This document shows, piece by piece, positions 45,532 through 55,576 of a stretch of 64,000 bases of DNA (position 1 is its first letter; each line of letters begins with the position of its first letter). The position numbers were made by a program, and so were the translations under genes. The notes below the pieces were generated by a model. The model saw nothing but the letters and a program-made list of their open reading frames with translations. It had not been told where the DNA came from and did no database searches. Source of the stretch: Chryseobacterium ginsenosidimutans. GTDB taxonomy: Bacteria; Bacteroidota; Bacteroidia; Flavobacteriales; Weeksellaceae. The stretch spans positions 3,579,001 to 3,643,000 of the forward strand of contig NZ_JAUSXC010000001.1 of the NCBI RefSeq assembly GCF_030823405.1, written 5' to 3'.

Positions 45532-47070
45532 TTAAGGATTTTGCTCGTATCCGGCTACCTGAACCTGAGATAAAGGAATTTGATACAAATAATCTTTAGT
45601 GGTAATGGTATAATTGTAATTAAGATCTGCAGCAGCCTGATTAATGACTGTTACTGCTGTATTCCAACGTACCAAATCGTGCCAGTAAACACCTTCACCT
45701 GCAAACTCCACTCTTCTTTCTTTACGGAGAGCTATGGTAAAATCACTTGCTGATAAAGAGGTAGAAAGCGGCGCTAATCCCGCTCTTTGACGAATTCTGT
45801 TTAAATATGGAACAGCAGCAGTGGTATTACCTTCATTATTTAGAACTTCCGCATACATTAAAAGAACATCTGCATATCGTATAATCGGAAAATTAATCGG
45901 CCAGTCATAACGGTTAGTCAAAACCTTCCCCGGTTCACGGAATTTCACGAAATAATTGGCATTATCCGGTTGTCCGTTTTGTGCTATAAACTGAGTTTTA
46001 ACGGTTAACGCACGTCTTAAATCTCCAGGTTCGTAGGCATTAATCAATGACTGTGAAACTCCCAGTTCAGCAGAACTGTACAAGCTGCCTTGTGCATTGT
46101 ATAGAGGATCAGCAACTCCAAAGGTTGGAGAAACATAACTCGGTAAATAGGAACCTTGTGACAAACCACCGCTGATATGCTGGATTTCAAAAATATGGTA
46201 TTTGTTATCATTGGCACTTTTAAACAAATCTGCATAATTGGGTGAAAATGTAACATATTGACCCTCTCCTTGAATCACTTGAAATAAATGATCTTTAGCC
46301 TTTGTTAAGTAAGATCCGTTATTAAGGGGATAGCCATATCCTGTAAGATATATTCTGCCTAATAATGCATGGGCTGCCGATTTTGTGATTCTGCCTTTAT
46401 TAGCTGCATCATGTATGTCTTTTAAACCTGCTACAGAAGCCTCAATTTCTGAAGTGATGAAATTATAAAGGGTTGCTAAATCTGTTCTCTGTATAGAAGC
46501 AGCTTCTTCGGGACTCACCGGATGATCGATTAAAGGAACTTTTCCAAAATTACGCATCAGCTCGAAATAGGCATACGCTCTTAAAAAACGAGTTTCAGAA
46601 CGGTATTGTTCCTTAGTCGCAGGATCATTGAAAGGAACAGCATCAATTCTTGCCATAATATTATTAGCGTAGGAAATTAACTGATAAGCATCTTCCCACA
46701 GAATTTCTACTTCTTCCGTAGAAGAGGTATCCTGAAAACGGTTGATTGCGTAATAATCTCTGTTCCCGTTTTGTGAAATCGCATTGAAATTGTTGGAACG
46801 CACTTCTGATGCCAATAAATAAAAATTAACATCAAAACCTCCCCTCGACGAGGCATTCACCATTCCGGAATAAACTCCTGATAAAGCTTGATTAATTTGT
46901 AGTTCTGTGGTGTAAAAAGAGTTTTGCGTGATATTATTTTCCGGCTCCAGCAGCAAATCTTTTTCGCAGCTCACCATTCCTAATGTTAATATTCCTCCAA
47001 GTAATACCTTAGTAAGAGTCTTACTGTTTAATTGTAAAAAGGATGTATTTTTTTTGTATGTCATTTTCAT
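45532..47070 (-). CDS. SusD/RagB-family nutrient-binding lipoprotein
   Basis: 512 residues. A lipoprotein signal with Cys35 (LTLGMVSCEKD) and a helical SusD core: YLLASEVRSNNF-like start (VNFYLLASEVRSNNF), YRSETRFLRAYAYFELMRNF and the RagB C-terminal LRKERRVEFAGEGVYWHDLV. SusD proteins cap SusC transporters on the outer membrane and bind glycans or peptides. It follows SusC by 10 bases on the minus strand. No glycoside hydrolase or peptidase is nearby, so the ligand is unknown. Confidence 0.94.
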   Translation of the reverse strand: MKMTYKKNTSFLQLNSKTLTKVLLGGILTLGMVSCEKDLLLEPENNITQNSFYTTELQINQALSGVYSGMVNASSRGGFDVNFYLLASEVRSNNFNAISQNGNRDYYAINRFQDTSSTEEVEILWEDAYQLISYANNIMARIDAVPFNDPATKEQYRSETRFLRAYAYFELMRNFGKVPLIDHPVSPEEAASIQRTDLATLYNFITSEIEASVAGLKDIHDAANKGRITKSAAHALLGRIYLTGYGYPLNNGSYLTKAKDHLFQVIQGEGQYVTFSPNYADLFKSANDNKYHIFEIQHISGGLSQGSYLPSYVSPTFGVADPLYNAQGSLYSSAELGVSQSLINAYEPGDLRRALTVKTQFIAQNGQPDNANYFVKFREPGKVLTNRYDWPINFPIIRYADVLLMYAEVLNNEGNTTAAVPYLNRIRQRAGLAPLSTSLSASDFTIALRKERRVEFAGEGVYWHDLVRWNTAVTVINQAAADLNYNYTITTKDYLYQIPLSQVQVAGYEQNP

Positions 47071-47080
47071 TTTTTAAAAA

Positions 47081-50000
47081 TTAAAAGTTAAAGTTTAGGC
47101 CCATCATATAAACCTTTGCATTCGGATATGCACCATAATCGGTACCGTCTGATTGTACAGACTCCGGATTGTAACCACCGTAATAGTGATCTTTTCTCCA
47201 GACATTTTCTAAACTAACGTAAATTCTAAGATTAGAAATGTTAAGCTTACTTGCCAATTCCTGGTCAAAGCTATATCCTAAAGTTACATTTTTCAGCTGA
47301 ATATAAGTCGCATCATACAGCCATCTTGTATCCAGAAGACTTCCTGTGGTACCATCTAACCTAGGGGTTTTTCCATCTCCGGGATCTTCATCAGAACGCC
47401 AGCGGTTTGCCCAATTCCCCATTACATTGGTCGTTGTTCCCATTCCTGTGCGATCGATTGCGCGTCCTAACAATGCATAGCTATATCCTCCTTTCTGACC
47501 CTGGAAAAATACAGAAAGATCGAAATTCTTGTAAGAAAATGTATTGGTGAAGCCCCAATAATAATCTGGGGTAGGTCCTCCAATGATATGACGGTCATTT
47601 TCATTGATAACACCATCGCCATTAACATCTTTATACTTCACATCTCCTGCGATAGCGCCAGTTGTTTTAGCAACACCCGTATTATTAATATCTGCCGTAG
47701 ACAGCACACCTATTGCTTCATACAAATAAAAAGAATTCAATTGTTCTCCTACTTGTATAATGTTTGTAAGGCTGCTGAAACCTGTATAAATAGGCGCATT
47801 GTTTGCTCCTAATGCCAATACTTTATTATTGTTGAATGCAATATTAGCCGAGGTATTCCATTTGAATGCTCCCGTTAAGTTTCTTGTGCTTAAATCCAAT
47901 TCCAACCCTTTATTCTCCACCGAACCGACATTTTTCCACATGATATTATAACCCGTGGTTAAAGGTACTGGCTGTTGCAGAAGAAGATCGTTGGTTTTTT
48001 TGATGTAGTAATCTGCCGTGAAATCAATTCTGTTAAATAATCCCAGCTCAAGACCGAAATCGGACGATTGCGTTTTTTCCCACGTAAGATTAGGGTTCCT
48101 AATGGTGTTGGGTACCAAACCGTTTGATAAATTTCCGCCAAATGAATAATTTCCACCCGCTAATGTCCCAAATGCCCGGTATTCACCAATATTGTTGTTT
48201 CCAGTTTCTCCCCAGCTGTATCTAAGCTTCAGGTTGCTCAGCAATTTTGAATTTTTTAAGAATTCTTCTTCATCAATTTTCCAGGCAGCACCAAACGCTG
48301 GAAACGTTCCATAAAGATTATCCCAGCCAAATCTGGAAGAACCGTCTCTACGGATACTTGCCGATAACATATATTTCTTTTTATAATCATAATTAACACG
48401 ACCAAACATCGAAATCAACATCCATTCTGAAGCGGTATATTCGGAATTGAGTACAGAGGCAGATTGTGTGAAATTAAATGTTTTTAAATCATCATTAGGA
48501 AAACCTTTGTTTCGGTTGTATTGGGAAGTTGTTCTGTAATTTTCTGCACTGTAGCCCGCAATAGCACTCACATTATGATCTCCAAAAGATTTTTTGTAAG
48601 ATAATAACCCCTCTCCCAGATACCTGTTATAATTTATCGTTCTGCGACTGGCAATACTTACCTGCCCCGGTATATTGGTGATTAAATTGAAAGTAGGTGT
48701 ATAGCTATTGTTGAGATTAAAGTTATTGGTTGCACCCCCGGAAATTTTTAAGTTTAAGCTTGGTAAAATATCATAAGACATGTACAAACTCGATAATATT
48801 CTAAATTCATTGGTTTCATTTGTCGTATTTTCTAAAACACCAATTGAACTTTGCGAAGAACTTGCCCATCGATATCTATCATTTTTCCAAAAATTGGTAT
48901 AAAGACCTGCCGACAATTCTGCTATAGGAACCATCGAAAGCATTTTGTGAGCTTCATTATCTTTTCCGTCTACTGCAGCTCCATAACTTTGTGAGTAACT
49001 TGGTCGCACCGAAATTCCTGCTTTCCACTTATCCGAAATATTAACATCAATAACAGCACTTAAGTTAAACCTGTTAAAGCCAGTATTGAGAGCCAAGCCT
49101 TCCTGATCGAAATAGGCTCCTGAAATAACGTATTTTGAATTTTTACTCCCGCCCCGTACCGATAATTGATAACTCTGAATGGTTGCCGGACGATAAAATG
49201 CATCCTGCCAGTCGATATTAGCAACCTGATTGGTTCCCCATCGAGGATCGACCATATAATTGACATTCGCCAAATTATAATTTGTAGTATTAGCCAAATT
49301 AAAATAATTTGCCCTAACTTCATAACTATCTGATGCTGAATTAACAGCAGGATTTAATGCTACCCATTTTTTATTAATTGCTTCAGAGGCATAATCAATC
49401 CACTCGGCACTGCTCATGACATCAAGCTTTTTTTCAATAGTCTGAACTCCATAATACTGAGAAAAACTAAATGACGGTTTTCCTGACGTTCCTTTTTTTG
49501 TAGTTACGATAACAACCCCATTAGAACCTCTGGATCCGTACATCGCCGTAGATGCTGCATCTTTCAACACTTCAATCGATTGCACATCATCAGGTGAAAC
49601 ATTCGCCATATCGTCTACCACCATTCCGTCCACTACATAAAGAGGAGAATTACTTGCCGATATGGAGGCTGTACCACGTACTCTCACTTCCAATGGTTCC
49701 CCTGGTTTTCCGGATGTAGCACGTGTCTTAACACCGGCAATCTGACCGGTTAATGCCTGATCAACCCTCGCAATAGGACGGTTTTTAAAACTTTCAGCAT
49801 TTACCCGGCCAACAGAACCTGTAACTTCTCCTTTTTTTTGTGTACCATATGCAATGATAACCACTTCCTCGATATTCTTAGTCTTATCATCGGGATTTGG
49901 TTGCAAAGTGATTTTTACATTTTCCTGATTTGCGATGTCAACAGTTTTATTAATGTATCCATCATGAGAAATTGCAAGTTTAGGTTTGGATATTGTATCA

Positions 50001-50191
50001 GATATTTGGATACTAAAAGCTCCAGCAGCATCGGTAACAACTTCCTGAGAGGTATTGTTTAATTTCACGACAGCATTTTGCAGAGGCTTATTATTCTGAT
50101 CCAGGACAACACCGGATTTTTGTTTTTCCTGTCCGAAGATAAAACCTGTAGTGGTTATCAAAAGACCAAGAGTTAATATAGAATTTTTCAT
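47081..50191 (-). CDS. SusC/RagA-family TonB-dependent transporter
   Basis: 1036 residues. Signal peptide, then a carboxypeptidase-regulatory-like domain (VVLDQNNKPLQNAVVKLNNT), a plug with NIEEVVIIAYGTQKKGEVTG and the SusC signature AASTAMYGSRGSNGVVIVTT, then a large beta barrel ending in Phe. It imports oligomers across the outer membrane using TonB. Partner of the SusD gene that follows. The frame is intact over 3.1 kb. Confidence 0.95.
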   Translation of the reverse strand: MKNSILTLGLLITTTGFIFGQEKQKSGVVLDQNNKPLQNAVVKLNNTSQEVVTDAAGAFSIQISDTISKPKLAISHDGYINKTVDIANQENVKITLQPNPDDKTKNIEEVVIIAYGTQKKGEVTGSVGRVNAESFKNRPIARVDQALTGQIAGVKTRATSGKPGEPLEVRVRGTASISASNSPLYVVDGMVVDDMANVSPDDVQSIEVLKDAASTAMYGSRGSNGVVIVTTKKGTSGKPSFSFSQYYGVQTIEKKLDVMSSAEWIDYASEAINKKWVALNPAVNSASDSYEVRANYFNLANTTNYNLANVNYMVDPRWGTNQVANIDWQDAFYRPATIQSYQLSVRGGSKNSKYVISGAYFDQEGLALNTGFNRFNLSAVIDVNISDKWKAGISVRPSYSQSYGAAVDGKDNEAHKMLSMVPIAELSAGLYTNFWKNDRYRWASSSQSSIGVLENTTNETNEFRILSSLYMSYDILPSLNLKISGGATNNFNLNNSYTPTFNLITNIPGQVSIASRRTINYNRYLGEGLLSYKKSFGDHNVSAIAGYSAENYRTTSQYNRNKGFPNDDLKTFNFTQSASVLNSEYTASEWMLISMFGRVNYDYKKKYMLSASIRRDGSSRFGWDNLYGTFPAFGAAWKIDEEEFLKNSKLLSNLKLRYSWGETGNNNIGEYRAFGTLAGGNYSFGGNLSNGLVPNTIRNPNLTWEKTQSSDFGLELGLFNRIDFTADYYIKKTNDLLLQQPVPLTTGYNIMWKNVGSVENKGLELDLSTRNLTGAFKWNTSANIAFNNNKVLALGANNAPIYTGFSSLTNIIQVGEQLNSFYLYEAIGVLSTADINNTGVAKTTGAIAGDVKYKDVNGDGVINENDRHIIGGPTPDYYWGFTNTFSYKNFDLSVFFQGQKGGYSYALLGRAIDRTGMGTTTNVMGNWANRWRSDEDPGDGKTPRLDGTTGSLLDTRWLYDATYIQLKNVTLGYSFDQELASKLNISNLRIYVSLENVWRKDHYYGGYNPESVQSDGTDYGAYPNAKVYMMGLNFNF

Positions 50192-50644
50192 TTATCTGTT
50201 ATTAATTGTATAAAAAAATCACCATTACCATTAAATATTTTTAATTTATTGTAACAAAACTTAATAAAAGCACTTAGATATGTTCCTAAGTTTGTTTTTA
50301 TAAAAATATACTTATAGAAAAATTCTGCTATCCTGTAGTGACCTGTTATTCTCTTTCATGAGAGATACTGATAAGTAATTAATTTTTTCACTCGATATTA
50401 GTCAACCTTTGTATCGTTTTTAGCAATTTGTGAAAATAATGGATACAAAAATTAATCAAAATAAATAATATATTCTGAATTTCTCACAATATTACAGTCT
50501 TTATTCTTCTTTCGAAATTCTCCACTAATAGCGTATTATCACATTATATTGATATAGAATACAAGACTTACATTAAATAAAGTTTAGTTATAATTCAACA
50601 ACATTGTATATTAGTAAAAAGCAACAACCATAAAATATCACAAT
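50192..50644. other. Divergent promoter region between SusC and terpene synthases
   Basis: 450 bases of AT-rich DNA carrying both promoters. No clear TAnnTTTG box or operator could be fixed, and no small gene was seen. No anti-sigma/ECF pair as often found near SusC is present. Confidence 0.4.
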
Positions 50645-51661
50645 ATGAATAATGAAAATTTTAGTACACTTGAATTGCTGTACAAACAATTCAGGTATCC
50701 GTTCCCAACATTAAAAAATCCCCACGCCGAACAATTACAGGAAATTACAGAGTCTCAATGGATCGATGGTGAATACCTGTGGCTTTACGAGCAGAGTCCT
50801 GACATCCGTAAAAAGTATAAAAAAACCAAAACAGCACATATTGCAGCCCAATGGTTTCCCACTTCCTCAATAGAACGGTTCAAACCTATTTGCCGACTGA
50901 TGTTGTGGACACTTTATAATGATGATCTTTATGAAGAAAGTGAACCTGGCGATATAGAACACGTACATGCTCAATCAATTGCAATACTAAGCGGTGAAAT
51001 AAATGCTGCAGAATCAAAAATACCTTTAGGGCCTATGCTGGCTACATTAAGGCAGGAACTTCTGCAGTTTATCCCACAAGAATCTATGTTTCGGTTTACA
51101 CAAATGATGAGCAGGTATTTTACAGGACTTGAAGCCGAAGTGAATTACAAAAAAAACAAAATTTATCCAAGTGTAAGCGAATGTATTGCATTACGCGAGA
51201 ATTCTATATGTATCTATCCCTTCCTGCAACTAACGGAAGTAGAAACAGGAATTACACTGCCTCAGGAGATACACGAACATCCGGTAATCCGTCGTTTACA
51301 AGCACTGGCCTGTCACTTGGTTACTTTTTTCAATGAGGTACAATCTGTATTGAAAGATGAGGCAACAGGCAGTATTTATTACAATACCGTAAAAGTAATC
51401 CAGCACGAAAAACAAATGTCTCTTAAAGAAGCCTGTCTGGAAGATTTGCGGTTGCATAACGCAGACCTTAAAGAGTTTCTGAAATTACAAACCTCTTTGC
51501 CAGATTTCGGAGTATGGCAGGACGCAGTAATAAACTGGGTTCATTATATGAGCATGGTCCTGAGCGGATGGAAGAATATATCCACTAAACTTGACCGCTA
51601 TACAGCAACGGAGTTTCCCAATGCATTAGAGTTGAAAGCAAAATTGAACCAGATTCGCTAA
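50645..51661 (+). CDS. Class I terpene synthase, copy 1 (divergent)
   Basis: 338 residues. Class I terpene cyclases ionise prenyl diphosphates with three Mg ions. The aspartate-rich motif is NDDLYE (Asp93, Asp94) and the NSE-type motif is N-E-V-x-S-x-x-K-D at residues 230-238, with Glu replacing the second-position Asp. An RY pair is seen in LDRYTATEF near the end. The N-terminus differs from copies 2 and 3, which share MKVEDxNPxx. The last six codons and seven following bases recur upstream of copy 3, a duplication trace. No prenyltransferase or P450 is adjacent. Confidence 0.88.
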   Translation: MNNENFSTLELLYKQFRYPFPTLKNPHAEQLQEITESQWIDGEYLWLYEQSPDIRKKYKKTKTAHIAAQWFPTSSIERFKPICRLMLWTLYNDDLYEESEPGDIEHVHAQSIAILSGEINAAESKIPLGPMLATLRQELLQFIPQESMFRFTQMMSRYFTGLEAEVNYKKNKIYPSVSECIALRENSICIYPFLQLTEVETGITLPQEIHEHPVIRRLQALACHLVTFFNEVQSVLKDEATGSIYYNTVKVIQHEKQMSLKEACLEDLRLHNADLKEFLKLQTSLPDFGVWQDAVINWVHYMSMVLSGWKNISTKLDRYTATEFPNALELKAKLNQIR

Positions 51662-51719
51662 ACTGTTTTAATAAATAATAACATCAATCAAACATCATAA
51701 TCACTTTAATTTATAAAAG

Positions 51720-52715
51720 ATGAAAGTAGAAGACTATAACCCGAAGAATTACCTGCCACAAGGATATTATCCCTGGCCGGATAAAATCAATGCTAATGTT
51801 GAACAAATGGGTATTGATTACAGAAACTGGATTGATACCGATTATGTATATCTATCAGAAAATATACGTGAAAGGTATAAGAGCATGAACCTGCACAGCT
51901 GTTCAGCAAGAATGTATCCTTATGCAAGCTATGAACGCGTAACGCCTATGAGTCGTTATGTTATTTTCCATACCATATTTGATGATCAGCTTGAATATTC
52001 TACCAAAGAAGAGGTCAGCAGGTATTGTGACCGACTTGTAGCAATATTCAGGGGAGATGACCTTACTCCGGAAGATCCCGGCTATTTCATCCAGGCCGCC
52101 AAAATCAGAGATGAATTTCGTGCTTTCATGCCGGATGAATGGATGGAACGCCTGGCCGAAATGTTTTATACTGTTACAAGATATGGCGCACAGGAAGAAG
52201 CAAATTATAAATCTACTCAAACCGTTCCTTCACTTGCATTGTTTAAAGTACTCCGGGAATATTCAATTGTTATATTTCCCTACTTCTATCTGGTAGATGC
52301 AGAATTTAATATCTTTTTAACAGATGAAGTAGAGCGCCATCCTGTCATACAACGTGTTCGGTCTCTATGGTCCAGAATTATTGCCTGGCAGAATGATATC
52401 CAGGGATTGAAAAAAGAACTAAGCAAGGATACCGAAGTTATGAACATCGTTATCGTCTTACAGAGAAACTATAACCTTTCACTGGAAGATGCCTTGACTC
52501 AAGCCATGAAAATTCATGATGATGATCTTGCAGAGCTTGTTGCCTTGCAAGAAGACCTTCCCGATTTTGGCAAATATCAGGAAGAGGTAAAACAGTTATT
52601 CCTTGGCTGGGGCAGCCTAATACAAGGTCTAAATACTTTTTACCAGGTAGATACAAATCGTTATGATCCCGAGTGCTTTGCATGGCCAGATAAAGAACCT
52701 GAAGCATTATTTTAA
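51720..52715 (+). CDS. Class I terpene synthase, copy 2
   Basis: 331 residues. FDDQLE (Asp88, Asp89) is the metal motif. NDIQGLKKE (Asn225 to Glu233) is the NSE triad with Gly at the usual Ser/Thr place, also found in some active bacterial cyclases. It is close to copy 3 along its length, starting MKVEDYNPKNYLPQGYYPWP. Its last codons (EALF, stop) are created by DNA identical to the signal-peptide region of the downstream T9SS gene. Product could be a sesqui- or diterpene; Chryseobacterium diterpene synthases of this family are known. Confidence 0.9.
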   Translation: MKVEDYNPKNYLPQGYYPWPDKINANVEQMGIDYRNWIDTDYVYLSENIRERYKSMNLHSCSARMYPYASYERVTPMSRYVIFHTIFDDQLEYSTKEEVSRYCDRLVAIFRGDDLTPEDPGYFIQAAKIRDEFRAFMPDEWMERLAEMFYTVTRYGAQEEANYKSTQTVPSLALFKVLREYSIVIFPYFYLVDAEFNIFLTDEVERHPVIQRVRSLWSRIIAWQNDIQGLKKELSKDTEVMNIVIVLQRNYNLSLEDALTQAMKIHDDDLAELVALQEDLPDFGKYQEEVKQLFLGWGSLIQGLNTFYQVDTNRYDPECFAWPDKEPEALF

Positions 52716-53096
52716 CTTGCTTAATGCTAAAGTATTCTAACCGAAAGCCCCTAACAGTTTAATTCAAAACTCATCTTAAAGTATTTAATAATCGCATTAC
52801 TGCTATTACTAATCTTTTTGAAATCTTCGTCGCTGAAAATTGAATTAATTTACTAATTCATATTTATTTGATTAAAATTAGGGTATTGAGAAAGTCAGTA
52901 CCCTAATTGTCAATAATTCATGGATAGTTCAAACTCAGATTAGGCTTCGTAAGAACCAGAAAACATACAATGCTTAAACAGCATCAGAGTTAAAATCAAA
53001 ATTGAACCAGATTCGCTAAACTGTTCTGTTTATCAACACATAAATAAGGATGAAAATAACATTTATCAAACATCATTAATCACTTTAATATATAAG
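52716..53096. other. Spacer with fossils of terpene-synthase duplication
   Basis: 52703-52726 is identical over 24 bases to 54265-54288 (start of the T9SS gene). 52997-53025 is identical over 29 bases to 51639-51667 (end of copy 1 and following bases), and the next 70 bases resemble the spacer before copy 2. No intact gene. Confidence 0.75.
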
Positions 53097-54122
53097 ATGA
53101 AAGTAGAAGACTTTAATCCGCAAGATTATCTACCCCAAGGTTATTATCCCTGGCCTGATTTGATCAATCCAAATATCGCGCAAATGGAGATTGACATGAA
53201 GAATTGGATTGATCATGATTATGCCTACTTACCGGAAAAGGCAAGAAGTAAATATAAAAAAATGGGGTTTCATTTATGCACTGCCAGAATGGTCCCAAAA
53301 GCAAGTTATGAGCAAACAATACCTTGTAATAGGTTTGTTCTCAATTTCGTTGTGATGGACGATCAGATGGAGTTTGCAACAATTGAAGAAAAAAAACGAG
53401 ATTGTGACCGGGCAATAGAAATACTAAAGGGCTCAACTCCTTCTGCTAATGAGAATGGTATATTTCAGCATTTAGCACTTATAAGAGATGAGTACAAAGC
53501 CTTTATGCCATCCGAATGGCTGGAACGCTTTACGGTAAATCTTTCCCGCTGTTTCAAATATGGTGTACAGGAAGAAACTCCATTTAAGCTTGCCAAGCGC
53601 ATTCCTTCGTTGGAATACTTTATGATATTGCGCGAATATTCCGTAAACATGTATCCATATTTATACTGGGCAGATATTGAAACAAATTTTGTTTTGCCTA
53701 AATATATCGAAGAGCATCCTGTAATACAACGTCTGCGAGCACTTACATCAAGAATCGAAGCATGGCAGAATGATTTTTACTCCTTACGGAAAGAGCTAGG
53801 CCTTGACACAGAATTAATGAACCTGATCCTTGTTTTACAAAAAGGTCAAAATATATCTTTAGAAGAGGCTGTCATGGAGGCAAAACGGATTCATGATGAA
53901 GATGTCGCCGAATTCGTAGCGCTCCATGAAAATCTACCGAATTTTGGCAATCATCAGCAACAGGTATATGACTATGTTACAAGTCTTGGCACAATATTAC
54001 AAGGACTTAATACTCATTACATAAAAGATACGGAACGCTATCTTGATGGTGGTGAGGGCTTTGCGTGGCCAGAGGGAGAACAAGTTAATAAGTATAAAAC
54101 TCAGGATTTCAAACCAGGGTAA
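53097..54122 (+). CDS. Class I terpene synthase, copy 3
   Basis: 341 residues. MDDQME (Asp88, Asp89) is the metal motif, and NDFYSLRKE (Asn225, Ser229, Glu233) is a full NSE triad. A C-terminal RY is in TERYLDG. Close paralogue of copy 2; preceded by a fossil of copy 1's end. After its stop, at 54158-54202, a relic of another synthase end (HYKPKRFAWPDIEP) remains. With all motifs canonical, this copy is the best candidate for an active cyclase. Confidence 0.9.
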   Translation: MKVEDFNPQDYLPQGYYPWPDLINPNIAQMEIDMKNWIDHDYAYLPEKARSKYKKMGFHLCTARMVPKASYEQTIPCNRFVLNFVVMDDQMEFATIEEKKRDCDRAIEILKGSTPSANENGIFQHLALIRDEYKAFMPSEWLERFTVNLSRCFKYGVQEETPFKLAKRIPSLEYFMILREYSVNMYPYLYWADIETNFVLPKYIEEHPVIQRLRALTSRIEAWQNDFYSLRKELGLDTELMNLILVLQKGQNISLEEAVMEAKRIHDEDVAEFVALHENLPNFGNHQQQVYDYVTSLGTILQGLNTHYIKDTERYLDGGEGFAWPEGEQVNKYKTQDFKPG

Positions 54123-54157
54123 CATTTAACAAATGGCACTATACATCTGTAACGAAG

Positions 54158-54202
54158 CACTATAAACCCAAGCGCTTCGCATGGCCAGATATAGAACCAT
54201 AA
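54158..54202 (+). pseudogene. 3' relic of a terpene synthase
   Basis: The frame HYKPKRFAWPDIEP and stop matches the C-terminus of copy 2 (CFAWPDKEP) and copy 3 (FAWPEGE), sharing GCATGGCCAGATA. It is the tail of a deleted or recombined copy. Confidence 0.65.
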
Positions 54203-54252
54203 AAAGAATCAATTTAGCATAATTTAATAGTAAGAATAGTAGATTTATATAT

Positions 54253-55557
54253 ATGAAAAAAATAAGCATTATTTTAACTTGCTTAATGTTAAGCAGTTCA
54301 GCATTAAAAGCACAGACACAATTCACGGGACTTTCAGGTATGGGCTCGAGATTATACGACATTAACAGCAATGGTAATGCCGTTCACTCTGGCGGATATT
54401 ATAGCTACAACACCAATACAAGCTCGCCTTTAGAGCCTGTAGCAAGTGCAACCAACCGTCTTAATAATACCGGAAATGTAGCTGGAAGCATGCCTTTTGT
54501 AGCAGCTGACGGCTCAAACCTGGATCAGGCTGCCTACCGAAAAAATGGAAACTGGAATGCCATTGGTTATTTTCCGGGCGATGTACCCGGAAACAGCTGG
54601 TTTGGAGATGCAAAAGGAATCTCTGAAAGCAGTACATATGTTACCGGACAAATGAGTTCATCCAACGCAGTAAGCAGTTATCCCTTTTTATATAATACAG
54701 AAACGGGTGCACTTACAAAGCTTACCGGAGATTTAATGTATACAAACGGCCGTGGAGCTGCTGTTAACAACAGCGGAGTTGTAGCCGGATGGATAGACCG
54801 GGAAGATATTTTTGGAATGGGAACTTTCAGGGTTCCAGCCTATTTCGATGCAAGTGGAATCCTTCACTATATAGATTTTGGTACTCCTGAATATGGTGAG
54901 GCGAATGATGTAAATAATGCAGGGTTGATTGTAGGAAATAAAGGCAGTAAAGCATTCATTTATAATATCAATACAAGTACCTATCAATCTTTTGATGCCC
55001 CTGCAGGATATATGGATGCCGTATTTGTATCTGTATCTGAAAATGGGGTTGCCGTTGGATATTGCGGAATGATCGGAGATAGAGAGGTAATTATTTATCA
55101 TCCTTCACTTGGAGCTGCTCCTATTCTGCTTACTGACCTTTTAGCATCTCAGGGTATTACCGTAAATACATTTGACGGGAAACTCGGAACTGGAATGGGA
55201 ATATCTTCGGATGGCAAATATATCTGCGGTTTTGATAATACGGTCCCTCCTATCTTTGCTTCAGGTTGGGTGGCGAAATTAGATGAAACGATACTTGCTG
55301 CCAATGATGTAGAAACAATATCCCAAAACATTCGAATCTATCCTAATCCTGTAAAAGATTTCCTTACTATTTCCAGTAAAAAAAGGATAAAATCTGTATC
55401 TGTATATTCAGCTGACGGAAGATTAATTATTAATAATATGACCATTAATAATCAAGAGGCTAAAATCGATTTATCTGGATTAGAAACCGGAAATTACTTC
55501 GCGACAGCAACTTTAGATGACGGAAGTATTAAATCCTTTAAAGTCATAAAAAAATAA
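54253..55557 (+). CDS. Secreted protein with type IX secretion sorting domain
   Basis: 434 residues. Signal peptide MKKISIILTCLMLSSSALKA, a repeated beta domain of about 330 residues (units with GNVAGSMPFVAADGS- and GVVAGWIDREDI-like segments, as in HAF-type repeats), and a C-terminal T9SS type A sorting domain from about residue 360 (NIRIYPNPVKDFLTISSKKR, then SVYSADGRLI and LETGNYFATATLDDGSIKSF). It should be exported through the type IX system and bound to the surface or released. Function unknown; adjacency to terpene synthases is probably fortuitous. Confidence 0.85.
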   Translation: MKKISIILTCLMLSSSALKAQTQFTGLSGMGSRLYDINSNGNAVHSGGYYSYNTNTSSPLEPVASATNRLNNTGNVAGSMPFVAADGSNLDQAAYRKNGNWNAIGYFPGDVPGNSWFGDAKGISESSTYVTGQMSSSNAVSSYPFLYNTETGALTKLTGDLMYTNGRGAAVNNSGVVAGWIDREDIFGMGTFRVPAYFDASGILHYIDFGTPEYGEANDVNNAGLIVGNKGSKAFIYNINTSTYQSFDAPAGYMDAVFVSVSENGVAVGYCGMIGDREVIIYHPSLGAAPILLTDLLASQGITVNTFDGKLGTGMGISSDGKYICGFDNTVPPIFASGWVAKLDETILAANDVETISQNIRIYPNPVKDFLTISSKKRIKSVSVYSADGRLIINNMTINNQEAKIDLSGLETGNYFATATLDDGSIKSFKVIKK

Positions 55558-55576
55558 AATCACTTTTTTATTTCTT

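Noticed and set aside
50645..54122. Geosmin or methylisoborneol synthase assignment for the terpene synthases
   Set aside because: Geosmin synthase is a two-domain protein of over 700 residues and no methyltransferase accompanies these genes.
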